The notes under the pieces: model-generated
The model's database searches: none
The model's input: the letters and a program-made list of their open reading frames with translations, nothing else
What the model was told of the DNA's origin: nothing
Shown: piece after piece, positions 14,993 through 23,461 of the stretch
Layout of the letters: each line of letters begins with the position of its first letter
How positions within the stretch are numbered: position 1 is the first letter of the stretch
DNA from: Candidatus Rifleibacteriota bacterium
Lineage (GTDB): Bacteria; Riflebacteria; Ozemobacteria; Ozemobacterales; Ozemobacteraceae
Reading direction: 5' to 3'
DNA: 27,416 nucleotides
NCBI GenBank assembly: GCA_029564115.1
Contig: JAKQQP010000326.1
Coordinates: 1 to 27,416, forward strand
Program-made: the position numbers and the translations under genes

Positions 14993-16822
14993 TTGAGGGA
15001 GGCGACAGACCTTGCGATCAGCGCCGGCATCAGACGAGAACTGTCTGGTCGACGTATTGATTTGTCCAAAATAAAATTCCCTGTCAAGGCCGGTGTGGTG
15101 AGTCTGCAGGGCGAACTCTGCTTTGTCGGGCTTGAAAAATCTACCGACGAAACAGCAGTTGAACTTAAATTCATCGAATCCAGCCTCAAAAAACTGCCCG
15201 GAGTCAAAGAGCTTATTTTTGAATTCACCAACTGGAACAAAAATGACACTGGCATCTGGGAACCATCCGGCGGAGCTGCAACCCCATCCGGAGCGACACC
15301 CCGAGTATCACCGGATGGCGAAGGTCTCGTCTGCCCTGACTGTGACTACGTAATCAGATTTTGCCCGTGCTGCGGCAAGCCTCTTGCCGGTGCCGGCAAG
15401 GCTCATACCTCCAGATTCCGCAAACCTGTTCCGCCGGTCAAACCGATCGTCAGAAAAAAGCGACCGGGTTCGCCGCTGCTTTCACCGGTTGTCAAACCGG
15501 TCATCTCAGACACGCCCGTAATAACTTCACCTGAACTGATCAAGAATATTCCGGCCAGCGTTCCAGCTGCCAGAGTTCCTGCAACGCCGACAGCCAGACC
15601 CGAACCGCCGCGACCGCCCACTCCCGGAGCCGAACCCGGCGCCATTCCCACCATAGCGAAGCCCACGACGACCGCCCAACCTCCTTTTTCTGCGCCAAAA
15701 CCCGCGCCACCAAAAGAGCCGATCACCGGCCAACCGGCGCCAGTTGCAGCACCAGTTATGCCTTCCAGGCCGGCAGCTCCGGCCACCACTCAGCCTGAGC
15801 AGCTTCAGCCGACCGTTGCAAAACCGGCAATGCCGACAGCCCCTCTGCCGCCAGCAGCACCGGCAAAGCCCGCCCAGAAACAGCAACCAGAAGTATTTCC
15901 AGGCACACCAGACGAAGACATTCCTGATTTCGGGTCCCTTTCGCTCAAAGATGACAGTCTAAATGTTGAAGAAACTCCAGCTGCTGATGACGGCCTGAAT
16001 TCGCTTCTCAGTGGCCTCACAATGGATTTGCCAGAACCGCTCAAGACTTCGCCAGCGCCAAAGCCGCCACAAACACCGGCACCGGCGCCAGCGCCAGCGC
16101 CAGTCAAACCGACTACTCCGGCAAAACCTGCTGACCCCGTTGCCGATTTCAATTTCGACTCGCTGCTCTCAGCTGTTGAAAGTGAAGAAGCACCTGCGCA
16201 AAATAATACCCCCGCCACCACAGGCGCTTTTGAAGCACCGACTTTTGATCTTGGTTCGCTTGGTGATCTAGATTCGACCCCCGCCGATTCGGCAACGCCG
16301 GGCGACAACCTGTGCAGTTTCGAACCTCCGGCCGATGACGACGATACGCCACTTCCACCTCAGAAAAAAATACCTGCTCCGGCAAAACCCATCGAGACCT
16401 TCGAAGACGATGACACTCCTTTGCCGCCGATGAAACCCCAGACTCCGGCGCCAGCGCGCGACGCGAAAGGCAAAGATCTGTTTGCCTCCCTGTTCTCAGA
16501 CGCTGACATAAACCTCGGGCTGCCTGCCGAAGATTCGTCCGGTCAGGGCAAAAACCCCTTCGGAAACCTCGATCTCGAACTCGACATTCTCGAGGTTTTC
16601 CCGGGCAACGAAGAACCAGCGCCGGCACCGAGCCCGGTGCCAGCCAAAGGCAAGAAGCCGCCAGCACCAGCGCAACCTGCTCCTGCTGACGACAACCCCT
16701 TCAACCTCGACAATATCATCGATCTCGACAGCCCGGTTGAAGAAAAGTCGCCATCAAAAAAGAAGGGCAGCGACGACCCCTTCAATCTTGATGACTTTGA
16801 CATCAGCAAATTCAAACTTTAA
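14993..16822 (+). CDS. BON-like/zinc-ribbon protein with long disordered Pro/Ala tail
   Basis: I do not recognise a named family. The 609-residue protein has three parts. Residues 3-80 have the pattern of a BON domain (helix, strand ending GVVSLQGEL, helix, then LPGVKELIFEF). Residues 114-127 form a zinc ribbon, C114-x2-C117-x6-C124-x2-C127. The rest is low-complexity Pro/Ala/acidic sequence, probably disordered, punctuated by short hydrophobic-acidic motifs such as NPFGNLD (521), NPFNLD (568) and DPFNLD (595). No signal peptide or membrane helix is seen, so it is probably cytosolic. The start is TTG with GGAGG six bases upstream; no ATG is available nearby. The design suggests a scaffold or adaptor binding several partners. 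The last six bases touch the ribosome site of the next gene, so the two are coupled. Confidence 0.75.
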   Translation: MREATDLAISAGIRRELSGRRIDLSKIKFPVKAGVVSLQGELCFVGLEKSTDETAVELKFIESSLKKLPGVKELIFEFTNWNKNDTGIWEPSGGAATPSGATPRVSPDGEGLVCPDCDYVIRFCPCCGKPLAGAGKAHTSRFRKPVPPVKPIVRKKRPGSPLLSPVVKPVISDTPVITSPELIKNIPASVPAARVPATPTARPEPPRPPTPGAEPGAIPTIAKPTTTAQPPFSAPKPAPPKEPITGQPAPVAAPVMPSRPAAPATTQPEQLQPTVAKPAMPTAPLPPAAPAKPAQKQQPEVFPGTPDEDIPDFGSLSLKDDSLNVEETPAADDGLNSLLSGLTMDLPEPLKTSPAPKPPQTPAPAPAPAPVKPTTPAKPADPVADFNFDSLLSAVESEEAPAQNNTPATTGAFEAPTFDLGSLGDLDSTPADSATPGDNLCSFEPPADDDDTPLPPQKKIPAPAKPIETFEDDDTPLPPMKPQTPAPARDAKGKDLFASLFSDADINLGLPAEDSSGQGKNPFGNLDLELDILEVFPGNEEPAPAPSPVPAKGKKPPAPAQPAPADDNPFNLDNIIDLDSPVEEKSPSKKKGSDDPFNLDDFDISKFKL

Positions 16823-16837
16823 GGAGCATATTGCATC

Positions 16838-17287
16838 ATGAAGTTCATTCACCCTGTTTTCATGCTATTTGTGCTGACCTATCTGTTCAGAATCCACAAA
16901 ATTGGCAAACTGGCTCTGGCCGTTAATCCCAAATCCCCGGATGCCGACCAGCGCGAACTGTTTCTGGCCGAGCACGGCAAAATAAGCAAGATCGCTGCTG
17001 GCCTTTTTGCTGCGGGCCTGGTCGGTGGCATTCTCAGTGTCGTTTATTTTCTTGAAATCAACGCCGTTTTCATGAAAACCTACGGTCATGGATTTGTCGG
17101 GGCAATTCTGCTGGGTCTGATGCTTGCCAATATCTTTGTCGGCAATTCAATCAAGACTCTGGTCAAGGAAAAATCCCGCGACAATCTGCGACGATTTCAC
17201 TTCACTCTTTTCTACGCCACCCTCATCTGCTCTGCATATTCACTGGTCTCTGGTCTGGTAGTATTGTTCAAAGGGCCCATGAGCTGA
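16838..17287 (+). CDS. Four-helix membrane protein, DUF4079/cytochrome b-like
   Basis: The 149-residue protein has four hydrophobic segments (about 3-19, 52-71, 85-102 and 122-144). Histidines lie at or near the membrane edges: H5 in an initial HP pair, H46, H84 and H121. That pattern resembles the DUF4079 family and other small heme-binding four-helix proteins, but heme binding is inference. An AAGGAG site overlaps the stop of the preceding gene, 11 bases from the ATG. It is the last gene before a terminator. Confidence 0.65.
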   Translation: MKFIHPVFMLFVLTYLFRIHKIGKLALAVNPKSPDADQRELFLAEHGKISKIAAGLFAAGLVGGILSVVYFLEINAVFMKTYGHGFVGAILLGLMLANIFVGNSIKTLVKEKSRDNLRRFHFTLFYATLICSAYSLVSGLVVLFKGPMS

Positions 17288-17314
17288 CAGGGCCGCGCAG
17301 ACAACAGAACTTTT

Positions 17315-17355
17315 CACGCCTGTCTTTGCATTGCAGAGGCAGGCGTGTTAATTTT
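17315..17355 (+). terminator. Intrinsic terminator
   Basis: A 15-bp stem with two G-U pairs (17315-17329 with 17333-17347), three-base loop, followed by TTAATTTT. It ends the zinc-ribbon/membrane-protein unit. Because the TPR gene starts only 30 bases later without an obvious promoter, it may instead act as an attenuator. Confidence 0.75.
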
Positions 17356-17384
17356 AACTGAAACCTAAATTCAGGGGGCGGATT

Positions 17385-19076
17385 ATGAGCCGGCGAACTT
17401 TTTCCAGGGTATGTAAATTGATGGCAATTGCTGTTGCGACCTCGGGGCTGGGACTGGCCAACCCATTCAATCTTGCCGCCGCGACCAGAAGACCAAAAGT
17501 CAAACTGCAAAAACCCCAGGAACAGATAACAGCGGCTCATTACGACAAAATCTGGAGAAACTGGCAGATTGGCACTAAGAAAGAGAAGGACGCGGCTGTT
17601 AAAGAGTTGCGGGCCATTGTCCGCAAATCTCCAGAAGAATTCATGGCCCACTACTATCTGGGAATCATGATCTCCGAGACCGGTTCGCCCGCCCAGGCTC
17701 TGCGCCACTTCGAAACCGCGCTGATTGGTTTCCCAAAATCGGCTGATATTCATGCCAGAATGGGTACAATTCTCGACAGCAGAAACAAAGCCGATGAAGC
17801 GGTAGAACACTTTCAACAGGCTCTCAAGCTCGACCCGAATGAGCCGCGGGCTCTTGCACGCCTTGGCATTCATGCTCTTGAGAATGGCGATCTCGAAACC
17901 TCTTACGACCTCCTTTACAAAGCCAGGCAGGTTCAGCCGGATAACCCCGAGACACTGCGCAGCCTCGGGGCAATTCTGATCGAAAAAAATTCTGCGGCTG
18001 AGGCCTTACCAGTTCTCGAGCAGGCACTTCTTTTCGACCAGAAGCATGCCGAAACTCACTGGCTGCTTGCCAGAGCCTACGAAAAACTCGCTCAGCCCGA
18101 AAAAGCGACCGAACATTTTAATGAAGCCCGCAAGCTCGGTCGACGCGACCCAGGCATCAAAGAGCTGATCGGCTACGATCTGGCACGCAATCTGCTGCGT
18201 TCGGGCAAAAGCAGCGAAGCTGAAACTGAATATAAAAAAGAGATCCGTAAAAACGCTGATCCGGCAACCGGGTATTACGAACTGGCACAGCTTTACGAAG
18301 ACACCGGCCGGGAAAACGAAGCCGTGGAAGCCTATGTGCAGGCATATAATCTGAATAAGAGTCTTGGCGAGGGCGTCATGCGTTCAGCCGATATTTTTCT
18401 GCGCCGCGAAGAATACGACAACGCCGAAAGCGTTCTCAACCTTCTGAAAAGTGATGCAGCCTTCAAAGATCGAGCAAAAGAAGAGCTGGCCGAAATAAAA
18501 GATGCCCGCGAACGTCAGGAAAAATTGCGCCTCGAGGCAGAAATGGCCGACCGGGCCATCAATGACGCCGGCATTGAAGAGAACTTCATGCACATGCTCG
18601 AGCTCAACAAAAACGATGCCGATGCGCTCGACGGGCTGATGAATTTTTATCAGGAACGCGGTTATTACGACCAGGCACTCTACTGGTTCAGAAAATACAA
18701 TCGTGTCAACCCGACAAGCGATCACCAGAAAAAATTGATTGAAAACGAGCTGAAACATCGCTTTGAACTCGATAACTTCACCCTTTTCGGCTATAAAAAA
18801 CCGGTAGAATTCAAATATTCGCAGGCAGCCGACGATAACCTGATGAATCTGGCCTTTAACGGCGAAAATGACCGACTCAGGGAAGTCGCAGCACAGATAC
18901 TGCTGAGTCGCAAAGAATACAAAGAAAATCGCAGTCTGATCGAGGGGTTGCTCGAATTCTACGCTGAACGGGGTCGAGTCAGCGAAGCGATAAAGTATGT
19001 CAACATAATGAAGCGACTCGGTTATTACACTGCCGCCGAAGCCACAGAAAAACGAGCCAAATTACGCGGCAAATAA
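17385..19076 (+). CDS. Exported TPR-repeat protein
   Basis: The 563-residue product has an N-terminal Sec signal (hydrophobic about 10-26) and at least six 34-residue TPR units between about 85 and 330, with the usual Ala/Gly/Tyr/Pro spacing (for example AHYYLGIMISETGSPAQALRHF and HARMGTILDSRNKADEAVEHF starting points). A charged helical linker (about 345-390) and further TPR-like helices follow. TPR proteins are protein-binding scaffolds; the periplasmic location and the pilin gene downstream suggest, without proving, a role in pilus or secretion assembly. A GGGGG site lies about seven bases before the ATG. It is a conserved-looking hypothetical whose partner is unknown. Confidence 0.85.
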   Translation: MSRRTFSRVCKLMAIAVATSGLGLANPFNLAAATRRPKVKLQKPQEQITAAHYDKIWRNWQIGTKKEKDAAVKELRAIVRKSPEEFMAHYYLGIMISETGSPAQALRHFETALIGFPKSADIHARMGTILDSRNKADEAVEHFQQALKLDPNEPRALARLGIHALENGDLETSYDLLYKARQVQPDNPETLRSLGAILIEKNSAAEALPVLEQALLFDQKHAETHWLLARAYEKLAQPEKATEHFNEARKLGRRDPGIKELIGYDLARNLLRSGKSSEAETEYKKEIRKNADPATGYYELAQLYEDTGRENEAVEAYVQAYNLNKSLGEGVMRSADIFLRREEYDNAESVLNLLKSDAAFKDRAKEELAEIKDARERQEKLRLEAEMADRAINDAGIEENFMHMLELNKNDADALDGLMNFYQERGYYDQALYWFRKYNRVNPTSDHQKKLIENELKHRFELDNFTLFGYKKPVEFKYSQAADDNLMNLAFNGENDRLREVAAQILLSRKEYKENRSLIEGLLEFYAERGRVSEAIKYVNIMKRLGYYTAAEATEKRAKLRGK

Positions 19077-19168
19077 AATTTCCTTGCATTTTACCGCTTT
19101 TTGCTAAGACTATTGGTCATAGTTGTCGAAATCTTACTGTATAGTTCTATTTATAACATTGCGAGAAT

Positions 19169-19174
19169 TATAAT
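19169..19174 (+). promoter_or_regulatory. Candidate -10 box before the pilin gene
   Basis: TATAAT in the AT-rich 134-bp gap after the TPR gene; the -35 region is poor. It would give a leader of about 35 bases containing a small GGCT-GTA-AGCC hairpin and the AGGAG site. Confidence 0.3.
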
Positions 19175-19213
19175 TTGGGTAATTGGCTGTAAGCCTGCCA
19201 TAGGAGTTATATG

Positions 19214-20053
19214 ATGAAACGCGGTTTCTCTCTTATCGAGCTTTTGGTGGTCGTTGCCATCATCGCCATTCTGGTCGGTGTCGCGGCTCCATATTATGCA
19301 GACTACGTGCGTCAGAGCAAAAGAGCAAAAGCTCTGCAGGATCTCGACGTTCTCAAACAGGCGGTTATTCTCTACAACTCCCAGGAAGACATCCCATATC
19401 AGGGTCTGCTGGCAACGGGTACGACTCAGATGGTGCCGATACTCGGCGAAAATGACTTCAATGGTCTGCAGGGCCGTTACCTGACTTATATCCCCGTTGA
19501 CCCCTGGGATAAAAACTACAAACTCGACCCGTTTGCCTGCTTTGTCTACAGCGAGGGCCCCGATTCACGCATCATTGCCGATGATATTCGTGATTATTAT
19601 GTTAAAGACCTCGCACTTGTCAGAGTCGAGTGGGAAGACACTGATAACAACAGAAGCATGAACAACCAGGATCTGCTTTATTTTTACTTCAACAAACCCC
19701 TATACTGCAAAAACATGCTCGACACAGACTTTGATGTTTACGAAAACAACGAAGTCGTGAACGAAGCTTCTGCCACTCTGCGGTTCGCTTTTGAGAAACC
19801 CCTCGTTTATGACGAAACCAACGCCACAAGCTCGGTTCTACTTGCCAGAGTCTCAGACGGCAACACAATCAAACTGGGAGTTCACTCGATCGCGTTCAAA
19901 GACGATCTCAACATCCTGAGAAATTACATGGAAGTGAAAGTGGACCGCGGCCGCTCGACCAATACCGAGGTCAGAACCTTCGTCGATCCGAACGTGAGTT
20001 CGCCTTATCGCTACGCAATTCGCACCAACCCGGTAAAAATCAAAATCAAGTAA
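19214..20053 (+). CDS. Type IV pilin-like protein (GspG/PilE type) with C-terminal extension
   Basis: The N-terminus MKRG-FSLIELLVVVAIIAIL has the prepilin peptidase site (cut after G4, N-methyl-Phe next, Glu at mature position 5) and the hydrophobic pilin helix. A GspG-like globular part follows to about residue 120. A roughly 145-residue extension then begins with a 12-residue EF-hand-like loop, D142-T-D144-N-N146 to D153, and continues as beta-rich sequence resembling an Ig-like fold. The ATG at 19214 is preferred to 19211: AGGAG is then seven bases away and the leader peptide is MKRG. It is probably a surface pseudopilin needing a type II/type IV pilus machine encoded elsewhere. A strong terminator follows. 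Confidence 0.85.
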   Translation: MKRGFSLIELLVVVAIIAILVGVAAPYYADYVRQSKRAKALQDLDVLKQAVILYNSQEDIPYQGLLATGTTQMVPILGENDFNGLQGRYLTYIPVDPWDKNYKLDPFACFVYSEGPDSRIIADDIRDYYVKDLALVRVEWEDTDNNRSMNNQDLLYFYFNKPLYCKNMLDTDFDVYENNEVVNEASATLRFAFEKPLVYDETNATSSVLLARVSDGNTIKLGVHSIAFKDDLNILRNYMEVKVDRGRSTNTEVRTFVDPNVSSPYRYAIRTNPVKIKIK

Positions 20054-20059
20054 GCTCGC

Positions 20060-20110
20060 AAAAAAAAGAAACGGCCCGACTAAAAAGCCAGTCGGGCCGT
20101 TTCTTTTTTT
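20060..20110. terminator. Bidirectional intrinsic terminator
   Basis: A 14-bp perfect stem (20068-20081 with 20090-20103) with an 8-base loop, flanked by an A-run on the left and a T-run on the right. It separates the convergent pilin gene (+) and hemL (-). Confidence 0.93.
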
Positions 20111-20118
20111 GTTCAGAG

Positions 20119-21393
20119 TTAAATTCTTTTAAAAACCCTGGCTGCAGCAGCGATTGTGGTGTCGATATCTTTTTCTGAATGCGCTGCCGAAACAAAAGCG
20201 GCTTCGAACTGAGACGGAGCGAGATAAATTCCTTCTGCAAGCATTTCACGAAACCATCTGGCAAAAAGCGCGGTATCGGAATTTTTTGCTGAGGCGTAAT
20301 CGGTAACCGGAGCCTTGCTGAAAAACATCGTCATCATCGAACCGTACCGGTTGCTGACGACCTCGATACCGGCAGCTGCAGCGGCGCCTGCCAGACCCTT
20401 ATCGAGTTTTTCAGAACAGTGAAGAAGCCTGCAGTAAAAATCGGCATCGGCTTTAATTTTTTCGAGGGTAGCAATGCCGGCAGCCACGGCAACCGGGTTC
20501 CCAGAGAGGGTCCCGGCCTGGTAAACGGGGCCTTCAGGGGCGATGCAGGCCATGATATCGGAGCGACCGCCATAAACAGCCAGTGGCATACCACCACCGA
20601 CTATTTTGCCAAGGCAGGTAAGGTCTGGAACTACACCATAAACACCGCTCACGCCGCCAAAGCAGCCCCTGAAACCGGTCATTACCTCGTCAAAAATCAA
20701 AAGTGCCCCATGCGCAGAGCACAGTTGCCTCACCTGTGCCAGATATCCTTCAGCCGGGTTTACAACCCCCATGTTGCCGCATACGGGTTCGATGATCAGG
20801 CCGGCAATCTGGCCGGCGTGCCGCGCGAAGCAGGCAGAAACGGCCTCAATATCGTTGAACGGCACAACCAGAGTGTTGCGGGCAATGTCGTCAGGTATGC
20901 CGGGGCAACCGGGAATCGCCAGAGTGGCAACACCCGAACCGGCAGAAACCAATAATGAATCAGCATGCCCATGATAGGCACCGTCAAACTTGATTATCAG
21001 AGGGCGACCGGTGAAACCTCTTGCAAGCCGAACAGCCGACATGGTCGCCTCGGTTCCGCTGCTGACAAAACGCATGCGCTCGATCACCGGAAAAGCTTCA
21101 CGAATGAGGTTTGCCAGCCTGGTTTCGGCTTCGGTTGGAGCGCCAAAACTAAGACCATTTGCCGCCGCGCGACTGACAGCCTCTACCACATCGGTATCGG
21201 CGTGCCCCAGAATCATGGGTCCCCATGAGCCGACGTAGTCGATATATTCGCGACCTTCGACGTCATAAATACGACTGCCAGAAGCTCTTTCAACAAAAAC
21301 CGGGCGACCGCCCACAGATTTGAAAGCACGCACCGGGCTGTTGACACCGCCCGGAAAAACTTTAACAGCCTGTTCAAGAGCTCTGCAATTCAC
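20119..21393 (-). CDS. hemL: Glutamate-1-semialdehyde 2,1-aminomutase
   Basis: PLP enzyme converting glutamate-1-semialdehyde to 5-aminolevulinate, the C5 route of tetrapyrrole synthesis. The 424-residue length is normal. Motifs: PGGVNSPVRAF (14-24), SSGTEATMSA (111-120), the IFDEVMTGFR strand and the PLP lysine K263 in CLGKIVGGGMP. The start is GTG, overlapping the ahbB stop as GTGA, with a GAGG site ten bases upstream. It is the last gene of the heme cluster, ending at the terminator. HemA, which supplies its substrate, is not in the window. Confidence 0.97.
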   Translation of the reverse strand: MNCRALEQAVKVFPGGVNSPVRAFKSVGGRPVFVERASGSRIYDVEGREYIDYVGSWGPMILGHADTDVVEAVSRAAANGLSFGAPTEAETRLANLIREAFPVIERMRFVSSGTEATMSAVRLARGFTGRPLIIKFDGAYHGHADSLLVSAGSGVATLAIPGCPGIPDDIARNTLVVPFNDIEAVSACFARHAGQIAGLIIEPVCGNMGVVNPAEGYLAQVRQLCSAHGALLIFDEVMTGFRGCFGGVSGVYGVVPDLTCLGKIVGGGMPLAVYGGRSDIMACIAPEGPVYQAGTLSGNPVAVAAGIATLEKIKADADFYCRLLHCSEKLDKGLAGAAAAAGIEVVSNRYGSMMTMFFSKAPVTDYASAKNSDTALFARWFREMLAEGIYLAPSQFEAAFVSAAHSEKDIDTTIAAAARVFKRI

Positions 21394-21866
21394 GATCTGG
21401 AATCCTCAAAATAGCGCATTGAAGTCTTTTTCAGTTCTTTTGCTGTTTTGAAAATTTTGAAGCCGTTGAACTTGAAGCGCTCCGATATCTTAATGACGAT
21501 TTCGCGCAATTCTTCTTCTGAATGGGCATGAATCATGGTAAACAGGTTACCTTTCCAGCCTTCCGGGCATTCACGTTCGTAGCAATGTGATACTTCACGC
21601 ATTTCGGCAATGGCTGCGCCAACTTCGTCGATATCTTCAGGCGGGACATCCCAGGTAACCAGAGCATTAGCGGCATAACCGGCCTGTTCTGGCCTGATAG
21701 CAGCACCAATACGTCTGATGATCCCTTCGGCGCGACAACGACCGATAATTTCTATGACTTCTTCCTCTGAGCAGCCAACTTTGTTGGCGATTCTTTTGAA
21801 AGGTCTGGTTTCAAGTTTAAAGCCATCCTGCAGTTCACAAAGAATCTGTCGGGTTTTACTGTCCAT
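21390..21866 (-). CDS. ahbB: Siroheme decarboxylase subunit AhbB
   Basis: Lrp/AsnC-like protein of 158 residues in the alternative heme pathway. With AhbA it decarboxylates siroheme to 12,18-didecarboxysiroheme. It has the N-terminal winged-helix-like part and the signature VSHCYER (92-98) followed by NLFTMIHA (107-114), typical of the AhbB/NirD-type proteins and not of true amino-acid regulators. The ribosome site AGGAG is six bases before the ATG and overlaps the ahbA stop. Denitrifier NirDL-type siroheme decarboxylases are related, but hemB and hemL beside it favour heme over heme d1. Confidence 0.88.
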   Translation of the reverse strand: MDSKTRQILCELQDGFKLETRPFKRIANKVGCSEEEVIEIIGRCRAEGIIRRIGAAIRPEQAGYAANALVTWDVPPEDIDEVGAAIAEMREVSHCYERECPEGWKGNLFTMIHAHSEEELREIVIKISERFKFNGFKIFKTAKELKKTSMRYFEDSRS

Positions 21867-21875
21867 TATAGTCTC

Positions 21876-22319
21876 CTAGTCAAGATCAACCTTTACTTTG
21901 AACAGCTTCTTCGAAGCAAAAATCATGATATTGTCAATGCCGGTCTTTTGTCTGATCTCGGCCAGAATCTGGTCGCGGCGTTCCAGTGATGGAGCGATGA
22001 CGGTAAACCAGACATTGGGGTTACCTTCGCGCAGATAGTTGTGAGTTATTTCAGGAAACTGGTTGATTACCTCGGCAATGGCATCGATTTTGTCGTCCGG
22101 GGCCTGCAAAGCCGCCAGACAACCCTTATAACCAAGTTTCCGACTATCGAAAAAGGGCCCTAAATAGCGAATTATACCGCTCTCGTACATTCTGGCGACA
22201 CGTGAGATGACCGAGACTTCGTCCATCCACAGCTTGTCACCGATAACCTTATAAGGCTCAGATTCGAGGGGAAAACGACCTTGAAGCATCTGCAATATTT
22301 CACGATCTTTGTCGTCCAT
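21876..22319 (-). CDS. ahbA: Siroheme decarboxylase subunit AhbA
   Basis: The 147-residue Lrp-like partner of AhbB. It has the family signature ITHNYLR (91-97) and VWFTVIAP (103-110), matching the active-site histidine/tyrosine region of siroheme decarboxylases. I choose the ATG at 22319 (MDDKDREIL) over the longer start at 22367, because AAGGA lies eight bases upstream and the protein then begins as its relatives do. It lies nine bases before ahbB and 74 bases after the radical SAM gene. Assignment of A versus B rests on these motifs only. Confidence 0.85.
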   Translation of the reverse strand: MDDKDREILQMLQGRFPLESEPYKVIGDKLWMDEVSVISRVARMYESGIIRYLGPFFDSRKLGYKGCLAALQAPDDKIDAIAEVINQFPEITHNYLREGNPNVWFTVIAPSLERRDQILAEIRQKTGIDNIMIFASKKLFKVKVDLD

Positions 22320-22393
22320 CAGGCTTTTCCTTCCTTGATCATGCAGTGATAACCAGTACTGCGCCATTCAGTCTGGGGGTCATACCAATATAC

Positions 22394-23461
22394 TCAGGTT
22401 TCCTCTCTTTTACCAGAAGAAAACTTACAATTTGGGTCGGTCGCCATATAGCTGCCATGAACAGCATGTGCTCTGGCTCTGCAGCCGCCGCAGATTTTAT
22501 TGAAACGGCAGATGCCGCAGACTCCTTCGAGCCTGTCCGGGGTACGCATATCTTTCAGCTCACGGCTGCCCAGATATATGTCTTTCAACGATCTGTTTCT
22601 GATATTGCCGACGACCAGATCAAAATAACCACAGGGCTTTACTTCGCCGCACCAGCTGACAAAAACGAAACCATTGCCAGCCATGCAGCTGCGGCCACGA
22701 CTGCCGGGCTCTTTTCCCATTTCTGCTCTGATCTGGGCATATTGCGGAGCGCAGGTAACCTTGACCGGTAAAGACCATGTATCTGAATTTTCAGCAACAT
22801 AATGCAGAACTCTGTCGATCTCGTTCTGGTCGAGTTCTACTTCTGAACCACCGCTGGCAGCTCTGCCGGTCGGAACAATGAAAAACAAATGCCAGGCGGC
22901 AGCCTCAAGAGCGACAACCCAGTCTTTAAGCGCCTCAAGACGTTTAAAATTGCTGGGCAGCACGGTTGTATTGATTTGAAAAGACATACCATGTGCCTTG
23001 ATGCGTTTGAAGGCAAGCAATGCCTCACGGTAGGCGCCTGGCACTCTGACAAAAGCATCATGATCAGACTCTTCAGATGAATGCATACTGAAGCTGAAAT
23101 GTCTGACACCGGCAGCGGCAAGGCTGCTCAGCCGCTCATCGCTCAAAAGCCTCCCGTCATTACAAGAAACAACCGGGCGATGCCCCAGCGTCACGGCTTT
23201 AGCAGCAATTTCTTCCAGGTCATTACGCAAAAGAGGCTCGCCGCCGCTCAGAATTATAAGGGCCGGGCCCATTTCGGCAGCTGACTCAAGCATTTTAAAG
23301 GCTTCTGCAGTAGTTAATTCATCCGGGTCACGAAATTCGACGGCGGAAGCCCGGCAATGCGGGCAGGCCAGCGGGCAGGCACGAGTGGTTTCCCAGGCCA
23401 GCACCCGCAGAGCGTGCTGGTCTGACTGCTGACTGTTTTTATTTGCATGTGGGTGCATCAT
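22394..23461 (-). CDS. ahbD: Radical SAM heme synthase-type enzyme (AhbD-like)
   Basis: Radical SAM protein of 355 residues with the CxxxCxxC cluster motif (C29, C33, C36) in LAWETTRACPLACPHCRA, GGEPLLR, and a C-terminal SPASM/twitch auxiliary cluster (GVCGICRF, CGGCRARA). The N-terminal context WETTRACPLACPHCR resembles AhbD, which decarboxylates iron-coproporphyrin III to heme, more than AhbC, which has a longer N-terminus. NirJ-type enzymes are close relatives and cannot be excluded. Its ATG overlaps the hemB stop (ATGA) with GGAG upstream. Confidence 0.78.
   Translation of the reverse strand: MMHPHANKNSQQSDQHALRVLAWETTRACPLACPHCRASAVEFRDPDELTTAEAFKMLESAAEMGPALIILSGGEPLLRNDLEEIAAKAVTLGHRPVVSCNDGRLLSDERLSSLAAAGVRHFSFSMHSSEESDHDAFVRVPGAYREALLAFKRIKAHGMSFQINTTVLPSNFKRLEALKDWVVALEAAAWHLFFIVPTGRAASGGSEVELDQNEIDRVLHYVAENSDTWSLPVKVTCAPQYAQIRAEMGKEPGSRGRSCMAGNGFVFVSWCGEVKPCGYFDLVVGNIRNRSLKDIYLGSRELKDMRTPDRLEGVCGICRFNKICGGCRARAHAVHGSYMATDPNCKFSSGKREET

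Noticed and set aside
15403..16308. Gly/Ala-rich open frames on the - strand
   Set aside because: They mirror the Pro/Ala-rich tail of the zinc-ribbon protein; low-complexity shadows.
22320..22367. Earlier start for ahbA
   Set aside because: Adds 16 residues not expected in the family and lacks a ribosome site.
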